64,000 nt of DNA from Achromobacter deleyi. GTDB lineage: Bacteria > Pseudomonadota > Gammaproteobacteria > Burkholderiales > Burkholderiaceae_B. The position numbers were made by a program, and so were the translations under genes. How positions within the stretch are numbered: the first letter of the stretch is position 1; the number at the start of each line of letters is the position of its first letter. The stretch covers positions 1-64,000 of the forward strand of contig NZ_CADIJO010000019.1 in the NCBI RefSeq assembly GCF_902859705.1, written 5' to 3'. Under the pieces are notes generated by a model. It saw only the letters and a program-made list of their open reading frames with translations, made no database searches and was not told where the DNA came from. Shown here one piece after another: positions 27,888 to 37,011 of the stretch.

Positions 27888-27909
27888 TACTTTTGTTTGG
27901 GAAACGACA

Positions 27910-28386
27910 ATGTCTGCCATTCCTTTGACCGTGCGCGGGGCCGAGCGCTTGCAAGAAGAGCTCCAGCGGCTGAAAACCGTGGAACGTCCCGCCGTCATCA
28001 ACGCTATCGCTGAAGCGCGCGCGCAGGGCGATCTGTCGGAAAATGCCGAATACGATGCGGCTCGCGAGCGCCAAGGTTTTATCGAGGGCCGGATTGCCGA
28101 ACTTGAAGGCACGCTTTCCAATGCCCACCTGATCGACCCGTCCTCCCTCGAGGCCGAAGGCCGCGCCGTGTTTGGCGCTACCGTCGACATCGAAGACCTG
28201 GATTCGGGCGACCGTGTGACGTACCAGATCGTCGGCGACGTCGAAGCCGACATCAAGTCGAACCTGATCTCCGTGTCGAGCCCCGTGGCCCGCGCACTGA
28301 TCGGCAAGAGCGAAGGCGATGTGGTCGAGGTCAAGGCCCCGGCTGGCGTTCGCGAATATGAAGTCCTGGGCGTGCGTTACATCTGA
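27910..28386 (+). CDS. greA: Transcription elongation factor GreA
   Basis: 158 residues, the standard length. GreA stimulates transcript cleavage by stalled RNA polymerase. The N-terminal coiled coil carries the acidic tip residues in [16 protein letters not shown], and the C-terminal FKBP-like domain has [26 protein letters not shown] 27910 matches the family start [12 protein letters not shown]. It follows a long leader with two hairpins and ends at a clear terminator. Confidence 0.96.
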   Translation: MSAIPLTVRGAERLQEELQRLKTVERPAVINAIAEARAQGDLSENAEYDAARERQGFIEGRIAELEGTLSNAHLIDPSSLEAEGRAVFGATVDIEDLDSGDRVTYQIVGDVEADIKSNLISVSSPVARALIGKSEGDVVEVKAPAGVREYEVLGVRYI

Positions 28387-28483
28387 CGCCTGCCAATAGC
28401 GGTAACATCAGCAAAACACCATAGCCAGAACGTAGCGTTCGTCAGGATTTCCGCGGCAACAAGGCGGAACGCTATGGTGGACC

Positions 28484-28506
28484 GGGCGCGTAAAGCGCCC
28501 GTTTTT
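28484..28506 (+). terminator. Intrinsic terminator of greA
   Basis: GGGCGC (28484-28489) and GCGCCC (28495-28500) with loop GTAAA, followed by GTTTTTG. Upstream, CACCATAGC (28417-28425) and GCTATGGTG (28471-28479) form an outer inverted repeat enclosing a second small hairpin (GAACG-TAG-CGTTC), so the greA 3' end is strongly structured. Confidence 0.8.
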
Positions 28507-28517
28507 GTGCCCGGGTT

Positions 28518-29129
28518 CTATCTTTTGGGCGACGACTTGCGGCTGGTGCCGCTGCGAGCCCCGGCCCGCAGGCTGAGCGCGCTGCCGGCGCGGCGCGGAA
28601 TGCCGTGACCGCTCGAGGCCGTCTTCTTGTTGCTGGGACGCATCGGCTTGCCGTTCTTGTTCAGCTGGTCCTGGGGCACGAAGCGGGTCTTGGCCTGCTT
28701 GGGCTCTTCGGTTTCGGAACGGCGCGGACGCTTGGCCAAGGTCTTGCCTTCGGCGGCCAGCTTCTTGGGCGTATGCGGCTCGGAAGCGCGGCGCTTGGTC
28801 GAGGCAGGGCGTTCCGGTTCCATGGCGGCCAGCGCGGCGGGCTTGATATTGCCGGCCAGCGGGCGGAAAAGAATCAGGGTCTTGCCCAGGTGGTGCACGG
28901 GGGCGCAGGACAGCGTGTCGCAGATGGTCGACAGCATGGCATCGCGAGCCTCGCGGTCGTCGCCGCCGGCGCGGACCTTGATCAGGCCGTGGGAAGCGAG
29001 TGCCAGATCGATTTCCTTGAGCACGGCTTCAGTCAGGCCATTGTCGCCAATCAGGACGACGGGGCGCAAAGGGTGAGCGGCGGACCGAAGGTCGCTGCGC
29101 TCACGAGAGGTAAGTTCTAATATAGGCAT
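28518..29129 (-). CDS. yhbY: YhbY family RNA-binding protein with long basic tail
   Basis: 203 residues. Residues 1-~95 are the CRM RNA-binding domain of YhbY, a ribosome-assembly factor ([50 protein letters not shown]). The remaining ~105 residues are Lys/Arg/Ser-rich and of low complexity; E. coli YhbY lacks such a tail. ATG 29129 is chosen as the family start. It is divergent from rlmE with only 18 bp between the start codons, linking two ribosome-biogenesis genes. Confidence 0.88.
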   Translation of the reverse strand: MPILELTSRERSDLRSAAHPLRPVVLIGDNGLTEAVLKEIDLALASHGLIKVRAGGDDREARDAMLSTICDTLSCAPVHHLGKTLILFRPLAGNIKPAALAAMEPERPASTKRRASEPHTPKKLAAEGKTLAKRPRRSETEEPKQAKTRFVPQDQLNKNGKPMRPSNKKTASSGHGIPRRAGSALSLRAGARSGTSRKSSPKR

Positions 29130-29147
29130 GCGTGGAATTGTACGGTA

Positions 29148-29780
29148 ATGGCCAAGAATAAATTCTCTAAAGACTGGATTCACCAGCACATCAACGATCC
29201 CTATGTGAAGATGGCGCAACAGAAGGGCTACCGGGCCCGCGCCGCCTTCAAACTGATCGAGATCCTCGACACCGAGAAACTGATGCGCCGGGGCGACCTG
29301 GTCATCGACCTGGGCTCGGCCCCGGGCAGCTGGTCCCAGGTGGCGCGCGAGCGCCTGGCCGGGCCCGGCGGCGTCGTGGACGGACGCATCATCGCGCTCG
29401 ACATGCTGCCCATGGAGCCCGTGGCGGGCGTCGAATTCATCCAGGGCGACTTCCGCGAAGATGACATTTTGAAACAGTTGGAAGACATGGTCGGATCGCG
29501 CGCGGTAGACCTTGTAATTTCCGACATGGCCCCCAACTTGTCAGGCGTGGGTATCGCCGACGCCGCGCGCATCCAGCATGTGTGCGAGTTGGCGATGGAA
29601 TTTTCGCTCGCCCATCTCAAGCCCAACGGGGCGCTGATCGTCAAGGCTTTCCACGGAACTGGCTTCTCGCAGATCGTGCAAAGCTTCAAGCAGCACTTCA
29701 AGCGGGTGGTCGAGCGCAAGCCGAAGGCGTCGCGGGACAAGTCCTCCGAAACCTTTCTGGTGGCCCGCGATCTGAAATAA
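29148..29780 (+). CDS. rlmE: 23S rRNA 2'-O-methyltransferase (U2552), RrmJ/FtsJ
   Basis: 210 residues. RlmE methylates the ribose of U2552 in the A-loop of 23S rRNA. The catalytic tetrad is visible as Lys35, Asp126, Lys166 and Glu201; the SAM site is [13 protein letters not shown]. The start is the ATG at 29148, followed by [20 protein letters not shown] as in relatives. It is divergent from yhbY and followed by ftsH, the conserved yhbY/rlmE-ftsH-folP-glmM order. Confidence 0.96.
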   Translation: MAKNKFSKDWIHQHINDPYVKMAQQKGYRARAAFKLIEILDTEKLMRRGDLVIDLGSAPGSWSQVARERLAGPGGVVDGRIIALDMLPMEPVAGVEFIQGDFREDDILKQLEDMVGSRAVDLVISDMAPNLSGVGIADAARIQHVCELAMEFSLAHLKPNGALIVKAFHGTGFSQIVQSFKQHFKRVVERKPKASRDKSSETFLVARDLK

Positions 29781-29937
29781 CCCATGCCGGGGCCTCGCGT
29801 CCCGGTCAGAAGAAACCCCCCGGTCGGCCACGGCCGGCCTGCCGAGACAACGACCAGCAAAATCACGAATCAGACGTAATTTAGAGGCCCCGGCTGTTCC
29901 CAGGACGCAACCCGGTCCAACAGGGTAGAATGGGCTA

Positions 29938-29966
29938 TTGACATACTTGTGACTGTGCCATATGCG
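29938..29966 (+). promoter_or_regulatory. Candidate sigma-70 promoter of ftsH
   Basis: TTGACA at 29938-29943, 17-bp spacer, TATGCG at 29961-29966. The -35 is perfect, the -10 poor (3 of 6). A transcript would have a leader of about 36 nt to the TTG start. A heat-shock (sigma-32) site, common for ftsH, was not found. Confidence 0.45.
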
Positions 29967-30008
29967 GGTGCGCGGTCGCCGGTCGGAATCGAAAGCAGGA
30001 GATCGACC

Positions 30009-31907
30009 TTGAATAATTCATTTTCGAAAGTCGCCGTCTGGATGGTGATAGCCCTGGTGCTATTCACGGTCTTCAAGCAGTTCGACGGACGCGCGCAGAC
30101 CCAGGACGGCGTGACCTACACGCAGTTCATGGACGACGCCAAGGCGGGACGTATCCGCAAGGTGGACGTGCAAGGCGGCCCTGGCGGCGACGTGCTGTAC
30201 GTCACCCCGGACGCGGGCCGTGCCTACACCCTGACCTCGCCGGGCGACCTCTGGATGGTCTCCGATCTGCTCAAGTACGGCGTGCAGGTCTCGGGCAAGC
30301 CGCGCGAAGAGCAATCGCTGCTGATGAGCATCTTCGTGTCCTGGTTCCCCATGCTGCTGCTGATCGGCGTGTGGGTGTTCTTCATGCGCCAGATGCAGGG
30401 CGGCGGCAGGGGCGGTGCGTTCAGCTTCGGCAAGTCGCGCGCCCGCATGCTCGACGAAAACACCAACCAGATCACCTTCGCCGATGTGGCGGGCTGCGAT
30501 GAAGCCAAGGAAGACGTCCAGGAACTGGTCGACTTCCTGCGCGACCCCAGCAAGTTCCAGAAGCTGGGCGGTCGTATTCCGCGCGGCGTGCTGATGGTCG
30601 GCTCGCCCGGTACCGGTAAAACGCTGCTGGCCAAGGCCATCGCCGGCGAAGCCAAGGTGCCGTTCTTCAGCATTTCGGGTTCGGACTTCGTTGAAATGTT
30701 CGTCGGCGTGGGCGCGGCCCGCGTGCGCGACATGTTCGAAAACGCCAAGAAGCACGCGCCTTGCATCATCTTCATCGACGAAATCGATGCGGTGGGTCGC
30801 CAGCGCGGCGCCGGCCTGGGTGGCGGCAACGACGAACGCGAACAGACCCTGAACCAGATGCTGGTGGAAATGGACGGCTTCGAATCCGGCCAGGGCGTCA
30901 TCGTGATCGCTGCCACCAACCGTCCCGACGTGCTCGACCCGGCGCTGCTGCGTCCGGGCCGCTTTGACCGTCAGGTCGTGGTGCCGCTGCCCGATATCCG
31001 TGGCCGCGAGCAGATCCTGAAGGTCCACATGCGCAAGGTGCCGCTGTCGCCCAACGTCGACGCGACCATCCTGGCGCGCGGTTGCCCTGGCTTCTCGGGC
31101 GCCGACCTGGCCAACCTGGTCAACGAAGCCGCGCTGTTCGCCGCTCGCCGCAATGGCCGCACGGTGGATATGTCCGACTTCGAAAAGGCCAAGGACAAGA
31201 TCATCATGGGCGCCGAGCGCCGCTCGATCGTCATGCCCGAAGAGGAACGCAAGAACACCGCGTACCACGAGTCCGGCCATGCGATCGTTGCCCGCCTGCT
31301 GCCCAAGACCGACCCGGTCCACAAGGTCACCATCATCCCGCGCGGCCGTGCGCTGGGCGTGACCATGCAGTTGCCGGAAACCGACCGCTACAGCATGGAC
31401 AAGAGCCGTCTGCTCTCGACCATCGCCGTGCTGTTCGGCGGCCGTATCGCCGAAGAACTCTTCATGGACCAGATGACCACCGGCGCCTCGAATGACTTCG
31501 AACGTGCCACGGCCATCGCCCGCGACATCGTCACGCGCTACGGCATGACCGACGAACTGGGCCCCATGGTCTACGCCGAGAACGAAGGCGAAGTCTTCCT
31601 GGGCCGCAGCGTCACCAAGACCACGCACATGTCCGAAGCCACCATGCAGAAGGTGGATTCCGAGATCCGCCGCATCATCGACGAGCAATACGGCGTGGCG
31701 CGCAAGATCCTGGAAGAAAACCGCGACAAGGTCGAAGTCATGACTGCCGCGCTGCTCGAATGGGAAACCATCGACGCCGACCAGATCAACGACATCATCG
31801 AGGGCCGCCCCCCGCGTCCCCCGAAGACGCCGCAGGGCCCGTCGGATACGCCCGACACGCCCCCGAGCGGCCTGGCAGCAGGCGGCAATACGGCGGCTGC
31901 AGTCTGA
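30009..31907 (+). CDS. ftsH: ATP-dependent zinc metalloprotease FtsH
   Basis: 632 residues from TTG 30009, chosen because relatives begin (M)[21 protein letters not shown] and AGGAGA lies 6-7 nt upstream; a GTG at 29949 is less likely. Inner-membrane AAA+ protease degrading unassembled membrane proteins and regulators such as LpxC and sigma-32 in model organisms. TM1 about 7-23, TM2 about 108-126, Walker A GSPGTGKT (198-205), Walker B IIFIDE (253-258), arginine-finger region RPGRFDRQ, zinc site HESGH (420-424). The C-terminus is Pro/Gly-rich. Confidence 0.96.
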   Translation: MNNSFSKVAVWMVIALVLFTVFKQFDGRAQTQDGVTYTQFMDDAKAGRIRKVDVQGGPGGDVLYVTPDAGRAYTLTSPGDLWMVSDLLKYGVQVSGKPREEQSLLMSIFVSWFPMLLLIGVWVFFMRQMQGGGRGGAFSFGKSRARMLDENTNQITFADVAGCDEAKEDVQELVDFLRDPSKFQKLGGRIPRGVLMVGSPGTGKTLLAKAIAGEAKVPFFSISGSDFVEMFVGVGAARVRDMFENAKKHAPCIIFIDEIDAVGRQRGAGLGGGNDEREQTLNQMLVEMDGFESGQGVIVIAATNRPDVLDPALLRPGRFDRQVVVPLPDIRGREQILKVHMRKVPLSPNVDATILARGCPGFSGADLANLVNEAALFAARRNGRTVDMSDFEKAKDKIIMGAERRSIVMPEEERKNTAYHESGHAIVARLLPKTDPVHKVTIIPRGRALGVTMQLPETDRYSMDKSRLLSTIAVLFGGRIAEELFMDQMTTGASNDFERATAIARDIVTRYGMTDELGPMVYAENEGEVFLGRSVTKTTHMSEATMQKVDSEIRRIIDEQYGVARKILEENRDKVEVMTAALLEWETIDADQINDIIEGRPPRPPKTPQGPSDTPDTPPSGLAAGGNTAAAV

Positions 31908-31925
31908 GGTCTTCCGTCCTGAGTT

Positions 31926-32771
31926 ATGGCAAATAACTTTCTTTGCGGGCGCTTCGAGTTTGATCTCGAGCGCCCGCTTGTCATGGGTATCGTCAATGTC
32001 ACGCCGGACTCGTTTTCCGACGGCGGCCAGCATGACGATACCGATTCCGCCGTCGCCCACGCGCGCCAGCTCATCGACGAAGGCGCCCAGATCCTCGATC
32101 TGGGCGGCGAGTCCACGCGCCCCGGCGCCGACCCGGTTTCGGTGGCCGACGAACTGGACCGCTTGCTGCCGGTGATCGAGGCGTTGCGCGACTGCGGCGT
32201 GCCCTTGTCCATCGACACCTTCAAGCCCGAGGTCATGCGCGCCACGCTGGATGCCGGCGCCGACATGATCAACGACATCTACGGTTTTCGGCAGCCTGGC
32301 GCCATCGAGGCGGTAGCGCAATCGCGCTGCGGCCTGTGCGTCATGCACATGAAAGGCGAGCCTCGCACCATGCAGGCAACGCCGCCCGAATATTCAGACC
32401 TGATCGGCGAGATCGGGCTCTTCCTGGGAGCGCGCGCCCAGAAACTGCGCGCCGCCTGGGTCGACCCCCGTCGCATCGTGCTGGACCCGGGCTTCGGGTT
32501 CGGCAAGACCGCCGACCAGAACTTTCAACTGCTGCGCCGGCTGTCCAGCTTGCGCAGCGGCGGTTATCCATTGCTGATCGGCTTGTCGCGCAAGACCATG
32601 ATCGGCCAGGCCACTGGCCGGCCGGTCGGCGACAGGCTGCCCGGCAGCATTGCCGCTGCCCTGGCCTGTGTGGCCCGTGGCGCGTCCATCGTGCGAGTGC
32701 ACGATGTGGCGGCCACGGTCGACGCGCTCAAGGTATGGCAGGCGGCTGAACAAGGAGCTATCACTTCATGA
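31926..32771 (+). CDS. folP: Dihydropteroate synthase
   Basis: 281 residues. Joins p-aminobenzoate and hydroxymethyldihydropterin pyrophosphate in folate synthesis; target of sulfonamides. Motifs: [73 protein letters not shown]. Its stop overlaps the glmM start (ATGA), indicating translational coupling. It follows ftsH by 18 bp. Confidence 0.96.
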   Translation: MANNFLCGRFEFDLERPLVMGIVNVTPDSFSDGGQHDDTDSAVAHARQLIDEGAQILDLGGESTRPGADPVSVADELDRLLPVIEALRDCGVPLSIDTFKPEVMRATLDAGADMINDIYGFRQPGAIEAVAQSRCGLCVMHMKGEPRTMQATPPEYSDLIGEIGLFLGARAQKLRAAWVDPRRIVLDPGFGFGKTADQNFQLLRRLSSLRSGGYPLLIGLSRKTMIGQATGRPVGDRLPGSIAAALACVARGASIVRVHDVAATVDALKVWQAAEQGAITS

Positions 32772-34111
32772 TCCGACGCAAGTATTTTGGTACCGATGGG
32801 GTTCGCGGCGAAGTCGGCGGACCGGTGATCAACGCGGAATTCGCGTTGCGCCTGGGTTACGCCGCCGGCCGTGTGCTGGCGCGCGAACACGCGGGGCGCG
32901 GCGGCAGCCGCCCGCAGGTCGTGATCGGCAAAGACACCCGCATTTCCGGCTACATGCTGGAATCGGCCCTGGAAGCCGGTCTGTCGGCGGCCGGCATCGA
33001 CGTGCTGTTGGCGGGCCCGATCCCGACCCCGGCCGTGGCCTACCTGACGCGCGCATTGCGCCTGGTCGCGGGCATCGTGATCAGCGCTTCGCACAATCCC
33101 TACCAGGACAACGGCATCAAATTCTTCTCGGCGCAGGGCATGAAACTGCCCGACGAGATCGAAGCCGCGATCGAGGTCGCGCTGGACGAGCCGCTGGGCT
33201 GCGTCAGCTCCGAAGGGCTGGGGCGCGCCCGCCGCATGTCGGACGCCCAGGGCCGCTATATCGAATTCTGCAAGAGCACGTTCCCCAACGACCTCGACCT
33301 GAACGGCATGACGATCGTGGTGGATGCCGCCCATGGCGCCGCCTACAACATCGCGCCGCACGTCTTTCGAGAGCTGGGCGCCGAGGTGCATGCCATCGGC
33401 GTGCATCCGGATGGCTTCAACATCAACAAGGGCGTTGGCGCGCTGCATCCCGAGTTGCTGGCCAAGGAAGTGAAGACGCGCGGCGCCCAGGTCGGCATCG
33501 CGCTGGACGGCGATGCCGACCGGCTGCAGATGGTGGATGGCGAAGGCCGCATCTACAACGGCGATGAATTGCTCTATGCCATCCTGCGCGAGCGCATGCA
33601 GCGCGGCAAGGTCGACGGCGTGGTCGGCACGCTGATGACCAACTTCGGTTTCGAGCGTGAGCTGAACCGCCTGGGCGTGGGCTTCGAGCGCGCCAATGTG
33701 GGCGACCGCTACGTGCTGGAACAGATGCAGGCGCGCGGCTGGCTGTATGGCGGCGAAAGCTCCGGCCACCTGTTGTGCCTGGATTGCCACTCCACCGGCG
33801 ACGGCATCGTGGCGGCCTTGCAGGTGCTGACCGCGCTGCGCCGCAACCAGGTGTCGATGGCCGATTGGGTGAAAGACCTGCGCATGTACCCGCAGAAGAT
33901 GATCAACGTGCCGATCACCCCGGGCCAGGACTGGAAGACGCATCCGGGCCTGAGCGCGGCGCGCAAGGCCGTCGAGGCCGAATTGGCGGGCCGCGGCCGC
34001 ATCCTCATCCGCGCCTCGGGCACCGAACCCAAGCTGCGCCTGATGGTCGAAGCCGAGGACGAGGTCCTGGCCGTGACGTCTGCTGAAAAGCTGGCGGCCA
34101 GCCTGGGATAA
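32768..34111 (+). CDS. glmM: Phosphoglucosamine mutase
   Basis: 447 residues. Converts glucosamine-6-phosphate to glucosamine-1-phosphate for UDP-GlcNAc, peptidoglycan and LPS. The active-site phosphoserine is Ser108 in ISASHNP; the Mg loop is DGDADR; the phosphate-binding loop near the C-terminus is [12 protein letters not shown]. The start overlaps folP by 4 bp. Confidence 0.96.
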   Translation: MIRRKYFGTDGVRGEVGGPVINAEFALRLGYAAGRVLAREHAGRGGSRPQVVIGKDTRISGYMLESALEAGLSAAGIDVLLAGPIPTPAVAYLTRALRLVAGIVISASHNPYQDNGIKFFSAQGMKLPDEIEAAIEVALDEPLGCVSSEGLGRARRMSDAQGRYIEFCKSTFPNDLDLNGMTIVVDAAHGAAYNIAPHVFRELGAEVHAIGVHPDGFNINKGVGALHPELLAKEVKTRGAQVGIALDGDADRLQMVDGEGRIYNGDELLYAILRERMQRGKVDGVVGTLMTNFGFERELNRLGVGFERANVGDRYVLEQMQARGWLYGGESSGHLLCLDCHSTGDGIVAALQVLTALRRNQVSMADWVKDLRMYPQKMINVPITPGQDWKTHPGLSAARKAVEAELAGRGRILIRASGTEPKLRLMVEAEDEVLAVTSAEKLAASLG

Positions 34112-34121
34112 GCTTTTTTTT
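34086..34121 (+). terminator. Candidate terminator overlapping the end of glmM
   Basis: AAAAGCT (34086-34092) pairs with AGCTTTT (34111-34117), enclosing a small GCTGG/CCAGC hairpin, and the right arm runs into eight T. The glmM stop codon lies inside the structure. Confidence 0.5.
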
Positions 34122-34134
34122 GCGTGGATCGAAC

Positions 34135-34167
34135 ATGGCCATTCATCGTTTTGCGATGAATGGCCAT
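34135..34167. repeat. 14-bp perfect inverted repeat after glmM
   Basis: ATGGCCATTCATCG (34135-34148) and its exact reverse complement (34154-34167) with loop TTTTG. No long U tract follows; it may be a second terminator or an RNA 3'-end hairpin. The rest of the 216-bp gap to olsB is AT-richer than the genes. Confidence 0.65.
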
Positions 34168-34327
34168 TGTTTGTGAATATTGCGTATTGCTTTGTAAAGA
34201 ATTGTCGAGCTTTGCAGGAATTGGGCCGCATTGCTCCGATCTAAACTTCATAGTCACGTAACATATTGGTCAAGTCTTTGACATACAGGGCGTCCAAACT
34301 GACCGGACTCTCTAGGAGCTTCGCGCA

Positions 34328-35131
34328 ATGCTGGAACTAGCACGCATCAACCCAAGCCGTAATGCCGCCGAACCGTGGACGGGACCTGCCGCCAGGGTGC
34401 TGGTGGTCGGCCTGGCGCGCACGGCCGAGGAAATCGAACAAATCCAGCGCCTGCGCTACGACGTCTTCACCGAAGACATGGGCGCGGTCTTCCCTGATGC
34501 CCAGGACGGGATCGAGCACGATCGCTTCGACCCCTTTTGTGAGCACCTGATGGTTCGCGAACTCGACACCGGCCGTGTCGTGGGCACCTACCGCATCCTG
34601 ACGCCTGAAAAGGCGCGCGAAGCGGGCGGTTACTACTCGCAATCCGAATTCGACCTGTCCGGCTTGGGCGCGATCCGCGACGAGCTGGTGGAAGTGGGGC
34701 GCTCGTGCACCCACGCCGACTACCGCAATGGCGCGGTCATCATGCTGCTGTGGTCCGGCCTGGCGGAATACCTGCGCCGGGGCGGCTACCAATACGTGTT
34801 GGGCTGCGCCAGCGTCAGCCTGCGCGACGACGGCGTGACCGCCGCCGAAGTCTGGCGCACCATTTCCAAGCATCTGCCCAAAGAGGGCCAGCCGCATGTG
34901 ACGCCGCTGCACCGCTACCCGGTGGAAAAGCTCAACAGCACGCTGCCGGCCCGTGTGCCGCCGCTGATCAAGGGCTACCTGAAGCTGGGCGCCACGGTGT
35001 GCGGCGAACCCGCCTGGGACCCCGATTTCAACGCCGCCGATTTCCCGGTGCTGTTGAAGATGGACGGCATGGACGAGCGCTACCGCCGCCATTTCGGCCT
35101 GGATCAACCCGTCGCCAACGGCCAGCGCTGA
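34328..35131 (+). CDS. olsB: OlsB-type ornithine lipid N-acyltransferase (GNAT fold)
   Basis: 267 residues. OlsB transfers a 3-hydroxyacyl group from ACP to ornithine, the first step of ornithine lipid synthesis. The core matches the hemolysin-like GNAT family: QRLRYDVFTEDMGAVFP, DPFCEHLMVRELDTGRVVGTYRIL, ELVEVGRSCTHADYRNGAVIMLLWSGLAEYL, GCASVSL. AGGAGC lies 8-9 nt before the ATG. No olsA is adjacent; instead a 36-codon basic peptide gene starts 2 nt after the stop. In some bacteria olsB is induced by phosphate starvation, which fits the neighbouring ppk-pst block; a weak Pho-like site is present upstream. Confidence 0.8.
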   Translation: MLELARINPSRNAAEPWTGPAARVLVVGLARTAEEIEQIQRLRYDVFTEDMGAVFPDAQDGIEHDRFDPFCEHLMVRELDTGRVVGTYRILTPEKAREAGGYYSQSEFDLSGLGAIRDELVEVGRSCTHADYRNGAVIMLLWSGLAEYLRRGGYQYVLGCASVSLRDDGVTAAEVWRTISKHLPKEGQPHVTPLHRYPVEKLNSTLPARVPPLIKGYLKLGATVCGEPAWDPDFNAADFPVLLKMDGMDERYRRHFGLDQPVANGQR

Positions 35132-35133
35132 TC

Positions 35134-35244
35134 ATGCGCCGCTTGTTCCGCCGTATGAAGATCAAACTGATACGGCGGGCCACGCGGCCTTTCCGTCTGG
35201 AACTCAAGCAACTGGAACGGCAGACGGATCTGTTGCCGTTCTAG
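35134..35244 (+). CDS. Small basic protein of unknown function, coupled to olsB
   Basis: A 36-codon frame, ATG 35134 to TAG 35244, beginning 2 nt after the olsB stop. The product starts MRRLFRRMKIKLIRRATRPF and ends with an acidic/polar LKQLERQTDLLPF; the N-terminal half has nine Arg/Lys alternating with hydrophobic residues, suggesting an amphipathic, membrane-surface helix. The spacing suggests translation coupled to olsB, though no separate strong ribosome site is seen. I do not recognise a family. It could be an accessory of ornithine lipid synthesis; this is inference from position. Confidence 0.5.
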   Translation: MRRLFRRMKIKLIRRATRPFRLELKQLERQTDLLPF

Positions 35245-35280
35245 CCCGCTCGAGTGTTGAACCACACGATCTTGAGCCAA

Positions 35281-35306
35281 ACGACGCGGGGCCTGCCCCG
35301 CGTCGT
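35281..35306. terminator. Bidirectional terminator between olsB and ppx
   Basis: ACGACGCGGGGC (35281-35292) and GCCCCGCGTCGT (35295-35306) form a 12-bp perfect stem. Short T tracts follow on both sides (CGTTTG on plus, TTTGG on minus). It separates the convergent olsB/small-peptide transcript and ppx. Confidence 0.65.
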
Positions 35307-35314
35307 CGTTTGCC

Positions 35315-36802
35315 TCAGAATTCCAGCAGTTCGAACGAGAACCCTACCTTCGACCACTCGGCTTCTTCCGCGCGCAGCGTGAAGTCGCTGAGCGGATGCT
35401 GCGCGAGCCAATCGCGGTTCACGCGCACCACGATCGAGTCGTTGCGCATCGAGGCCGTGAGGGGCAGGGGCTCGATTTCGCCGCGGCGGCGAAACAGCAG
35501 CACTGCCAGGCGCAGGCTCAGGATGGCCATCCACTGGGCGCGGGTGCGCACCAGGGGTTCCAGCTTGCTCAGCTTGCCCTGGTGGCCCAGCGCCAGCAGT
35601 GCCAGCAATTGCTGGTCAGCGCGCGAGAAGCCGGGCATGTCGGCGTTTTCCAGCACGTAGGCGGTGTGCTTGTGATACGCGTTGTGGGCGATCGACAGGC
35701 CGACTTCGTGCAGGTCCGCCGCCCAGCCCAGCGCCACGCGCAGTTCGGTGCGCTCCGGGCCTTCGGGCATCATCGCGTCGAACAGACTGAGCGCGGCATG
35801 GTGCACGCGGCGGGCCTGGTTGACGTCGACGTGGTAGCGCTTCATGAACTGGCGCACCGATTCGTCGCGCTTGTCGTGTTCGTCGTCGCGGCCCAGCAAG
35901 TCGTACAGCACGCCCAGGCGCAGGGCGCCGTCGCCGGTGTGCATGACGTCGATACCCAGTTCGTCGAACAGGGCGCTCATGATGGCCAGGCCGCCGGGCA
36001 GCACGTCGGCGCGCTCGACCTTGATGCCGGGCAGTTCGGACGGGATCACCCGGCCGGCGCGCACGATGCGGTCTTTGAGCTTGGTCAGGCCGGCGCGGGT
36101 GATGCCGCGGTCGGACAGGCCGCCTTCGGTCAGGATGGCGAACAGCGCCTTGGCGGTGCCGGACGAGCCATAGGCTTCTTTCCAGCCCGTCTTGCGGTAC
36201 TGCTTGGCAATGACTTCGATTTCGCGGCGGGCGGCCAGTTCGGCCAGCTTCATCTGGTGGGCATCGACGATGCCGTCCGAGAAGAACTGGCGGCTGTAGC
36301 TGACGCAGCCCATGTACAGCGACGACATCAGGCCGGGCTCGTGGCCCTTGCCGATGATGACTTCGGTGGAACCGCCGCCGATGTCGATCACCAGGCGCTT
36401 GTTGGGCGAAGGGGGCAGGGTGTGGACCACGCCCGAGAAGATCAGGCGGGCCTCTTCGCGGCCGGCGATGACTTCGATGGGAAAGCCCAGTGCGGCTTCG
36501 GCGCGGGGCAGGAAGTCGCGGGTGTTGCGCGCCACGCGGAAGGTGTTGGTGGCCACGGCCCGCACCCGGTTCGGGTGGAAGCTGCGCAGACGGTCGCCGA
36601 AACGTTCCAGCACGGCGATGGCCCGCTCGATGGCGTCGTCGCCCAGGCGCTTTTCGGCGTCCAGGCCGGCAGCGAGCCGGACGGTTTCCTTGAGGCGGTC
36701 GATCTGATAAATCTGGGGCGTACCGTCCTGCTGAACGATGCGTCCGATGGAGAGGCGGAAGCTGTTGGACCCGAGGTCCACGGCGGCCAGAAGTTGATCC
36801 AT
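35315..36802 (-). CDS. ppx: Exopolyphosphatase (Ppx/GppA family)
   Basis: 495 residues. Ppx removes terminal phosphate from polyphosphate; GppA-type members also hydrolyse pppGpp. Actin-like ATPase fold: VDLGSNSFRLSIGR at the N-terminus, VIDIGGGSTEVIIG and YGSSGTAKAL, followed by a C-terminal HD-like helical domain (DLHEVGLSIAHNAYHKHTAYVLENADM). ATG 36802 is used because the phosphate-binding VDLGSNS lies at residue 8; upstream in-frame sequence is the divergent promoter region. It is divergent from ppk, giving opposite activities on one control region. Confidence 0.94.
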   Translation of the reverse strand: MDQLLAAVDLGSNSFRLSIGRIVQQDGTPQIYQIDRLKETVRLAAGLDAEKRLGDDAIERAIAVLERFGDRLRSFHPNRVRAVATNTFRVARNTRDFLPRAEAALGFPIEVIAGREEARLIFSGVVHTLPPSPNKRLVIDIGGGSTEVIIGKGHEPGLMSSLYMGCVSYSRQFFSDGIVDAHQMKLAELAARREIEVIAKQYRKTGWKEAYGSSGTAKALFAILTEGGLSDRGITRAGLTKLKDRIVRAGRVIPSELPGIKVERADVLPGGLAIMSALFDELGIDVMHTGDGALRLGVLYDLLGRDDEHDKRDESVRQFMKRYHVDVNQARRVHHAALSLFDAMMPEGPERTELRVALGWAADLHEVGLSIAHNAYHKHTAYVLENADMPGFSRADQQLLALLALGHQGKLSKLEPLVRTRAQWMAILSLRLAVLLFRRRGEIEPLPLTASMRNDSIVVRVNRDWLAQHPLSDFTLRAEEAEWSKVGFSFELLEF

Positions 36803-36960
36803 GCGGCTCGTCAATATTGGCTTTGAGGTGGCCTGATTATAGATACCCCATGTGACAGCGCCGTCGGCTGCGGGTTTTCGCTTATGGAACAAATGGTTGG
36901 CAGCGAAAGGAGGGTACGCCATGTGTCCCGGATTTGTCGTACGCTACGCATTTGGCGTTG

Positions 36961-36993
36961 TGTCATAGAACCGTCACCCTTTTGCAGTAAAAC
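36961..36993 (+). promoter_or_regulatory. Pho box and -10 element upstream of ppk
   Basis: TGTCATAGAACCGTCAC at 36961-36977 matches the PhoB consensus (TGTCATAAAACTGTCAC) at 15 of 17 positions with the two half-sites correctly spaced (TGTCA-N6-CGTCA). Ten nt further is TAAAAC (36988-36993), a 4-of-6 -10 element, the arrangement of PhoB-activated promoters that lack a -35. The ATG is 34 nt beyond the Pho box. Confidence 0.8.
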
Positions 36994-37011
36994 TCCACGC
37001 TCTCCCTACGT

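Larger units (their letters stand above)
27233..27909. other. 677-bp intergenic region between the chemoreceptor and greA
   Basis: No convincing gene is seen. The part at 27430-27520 is markedly AT-rich (poly-T at 27490-27495, TTAATTGTTATTAAT near 27454-27467) and probably holds the divergent promoters. An imperfect direct repeat (AACGACGG-GTTTTAGCGGG near 27651, AACGACGGTTTCTCCGG near 27694) follows. A strong intrinsic terminator stands at 27757-27784 although no plus-strand gene precedes it, and a second hairpin sits in the greA leader. This suggests a short non-coding transcript. Confidence 0.6.

Noticed and set aside
29949-30008. A longer FtsH starting at GTG 29949
   Set aside because: The 20 extra residues are polar and unlike the family N-terminus; TTG 30009 has a good AGGAGA site and gives the usual start.
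30060-32348. A 762-codon frame antisense to ftsH and folP
   Set aside because: Same low-information His/Gly/Val-rich composition; ftsH and folP on the other strand are certain.
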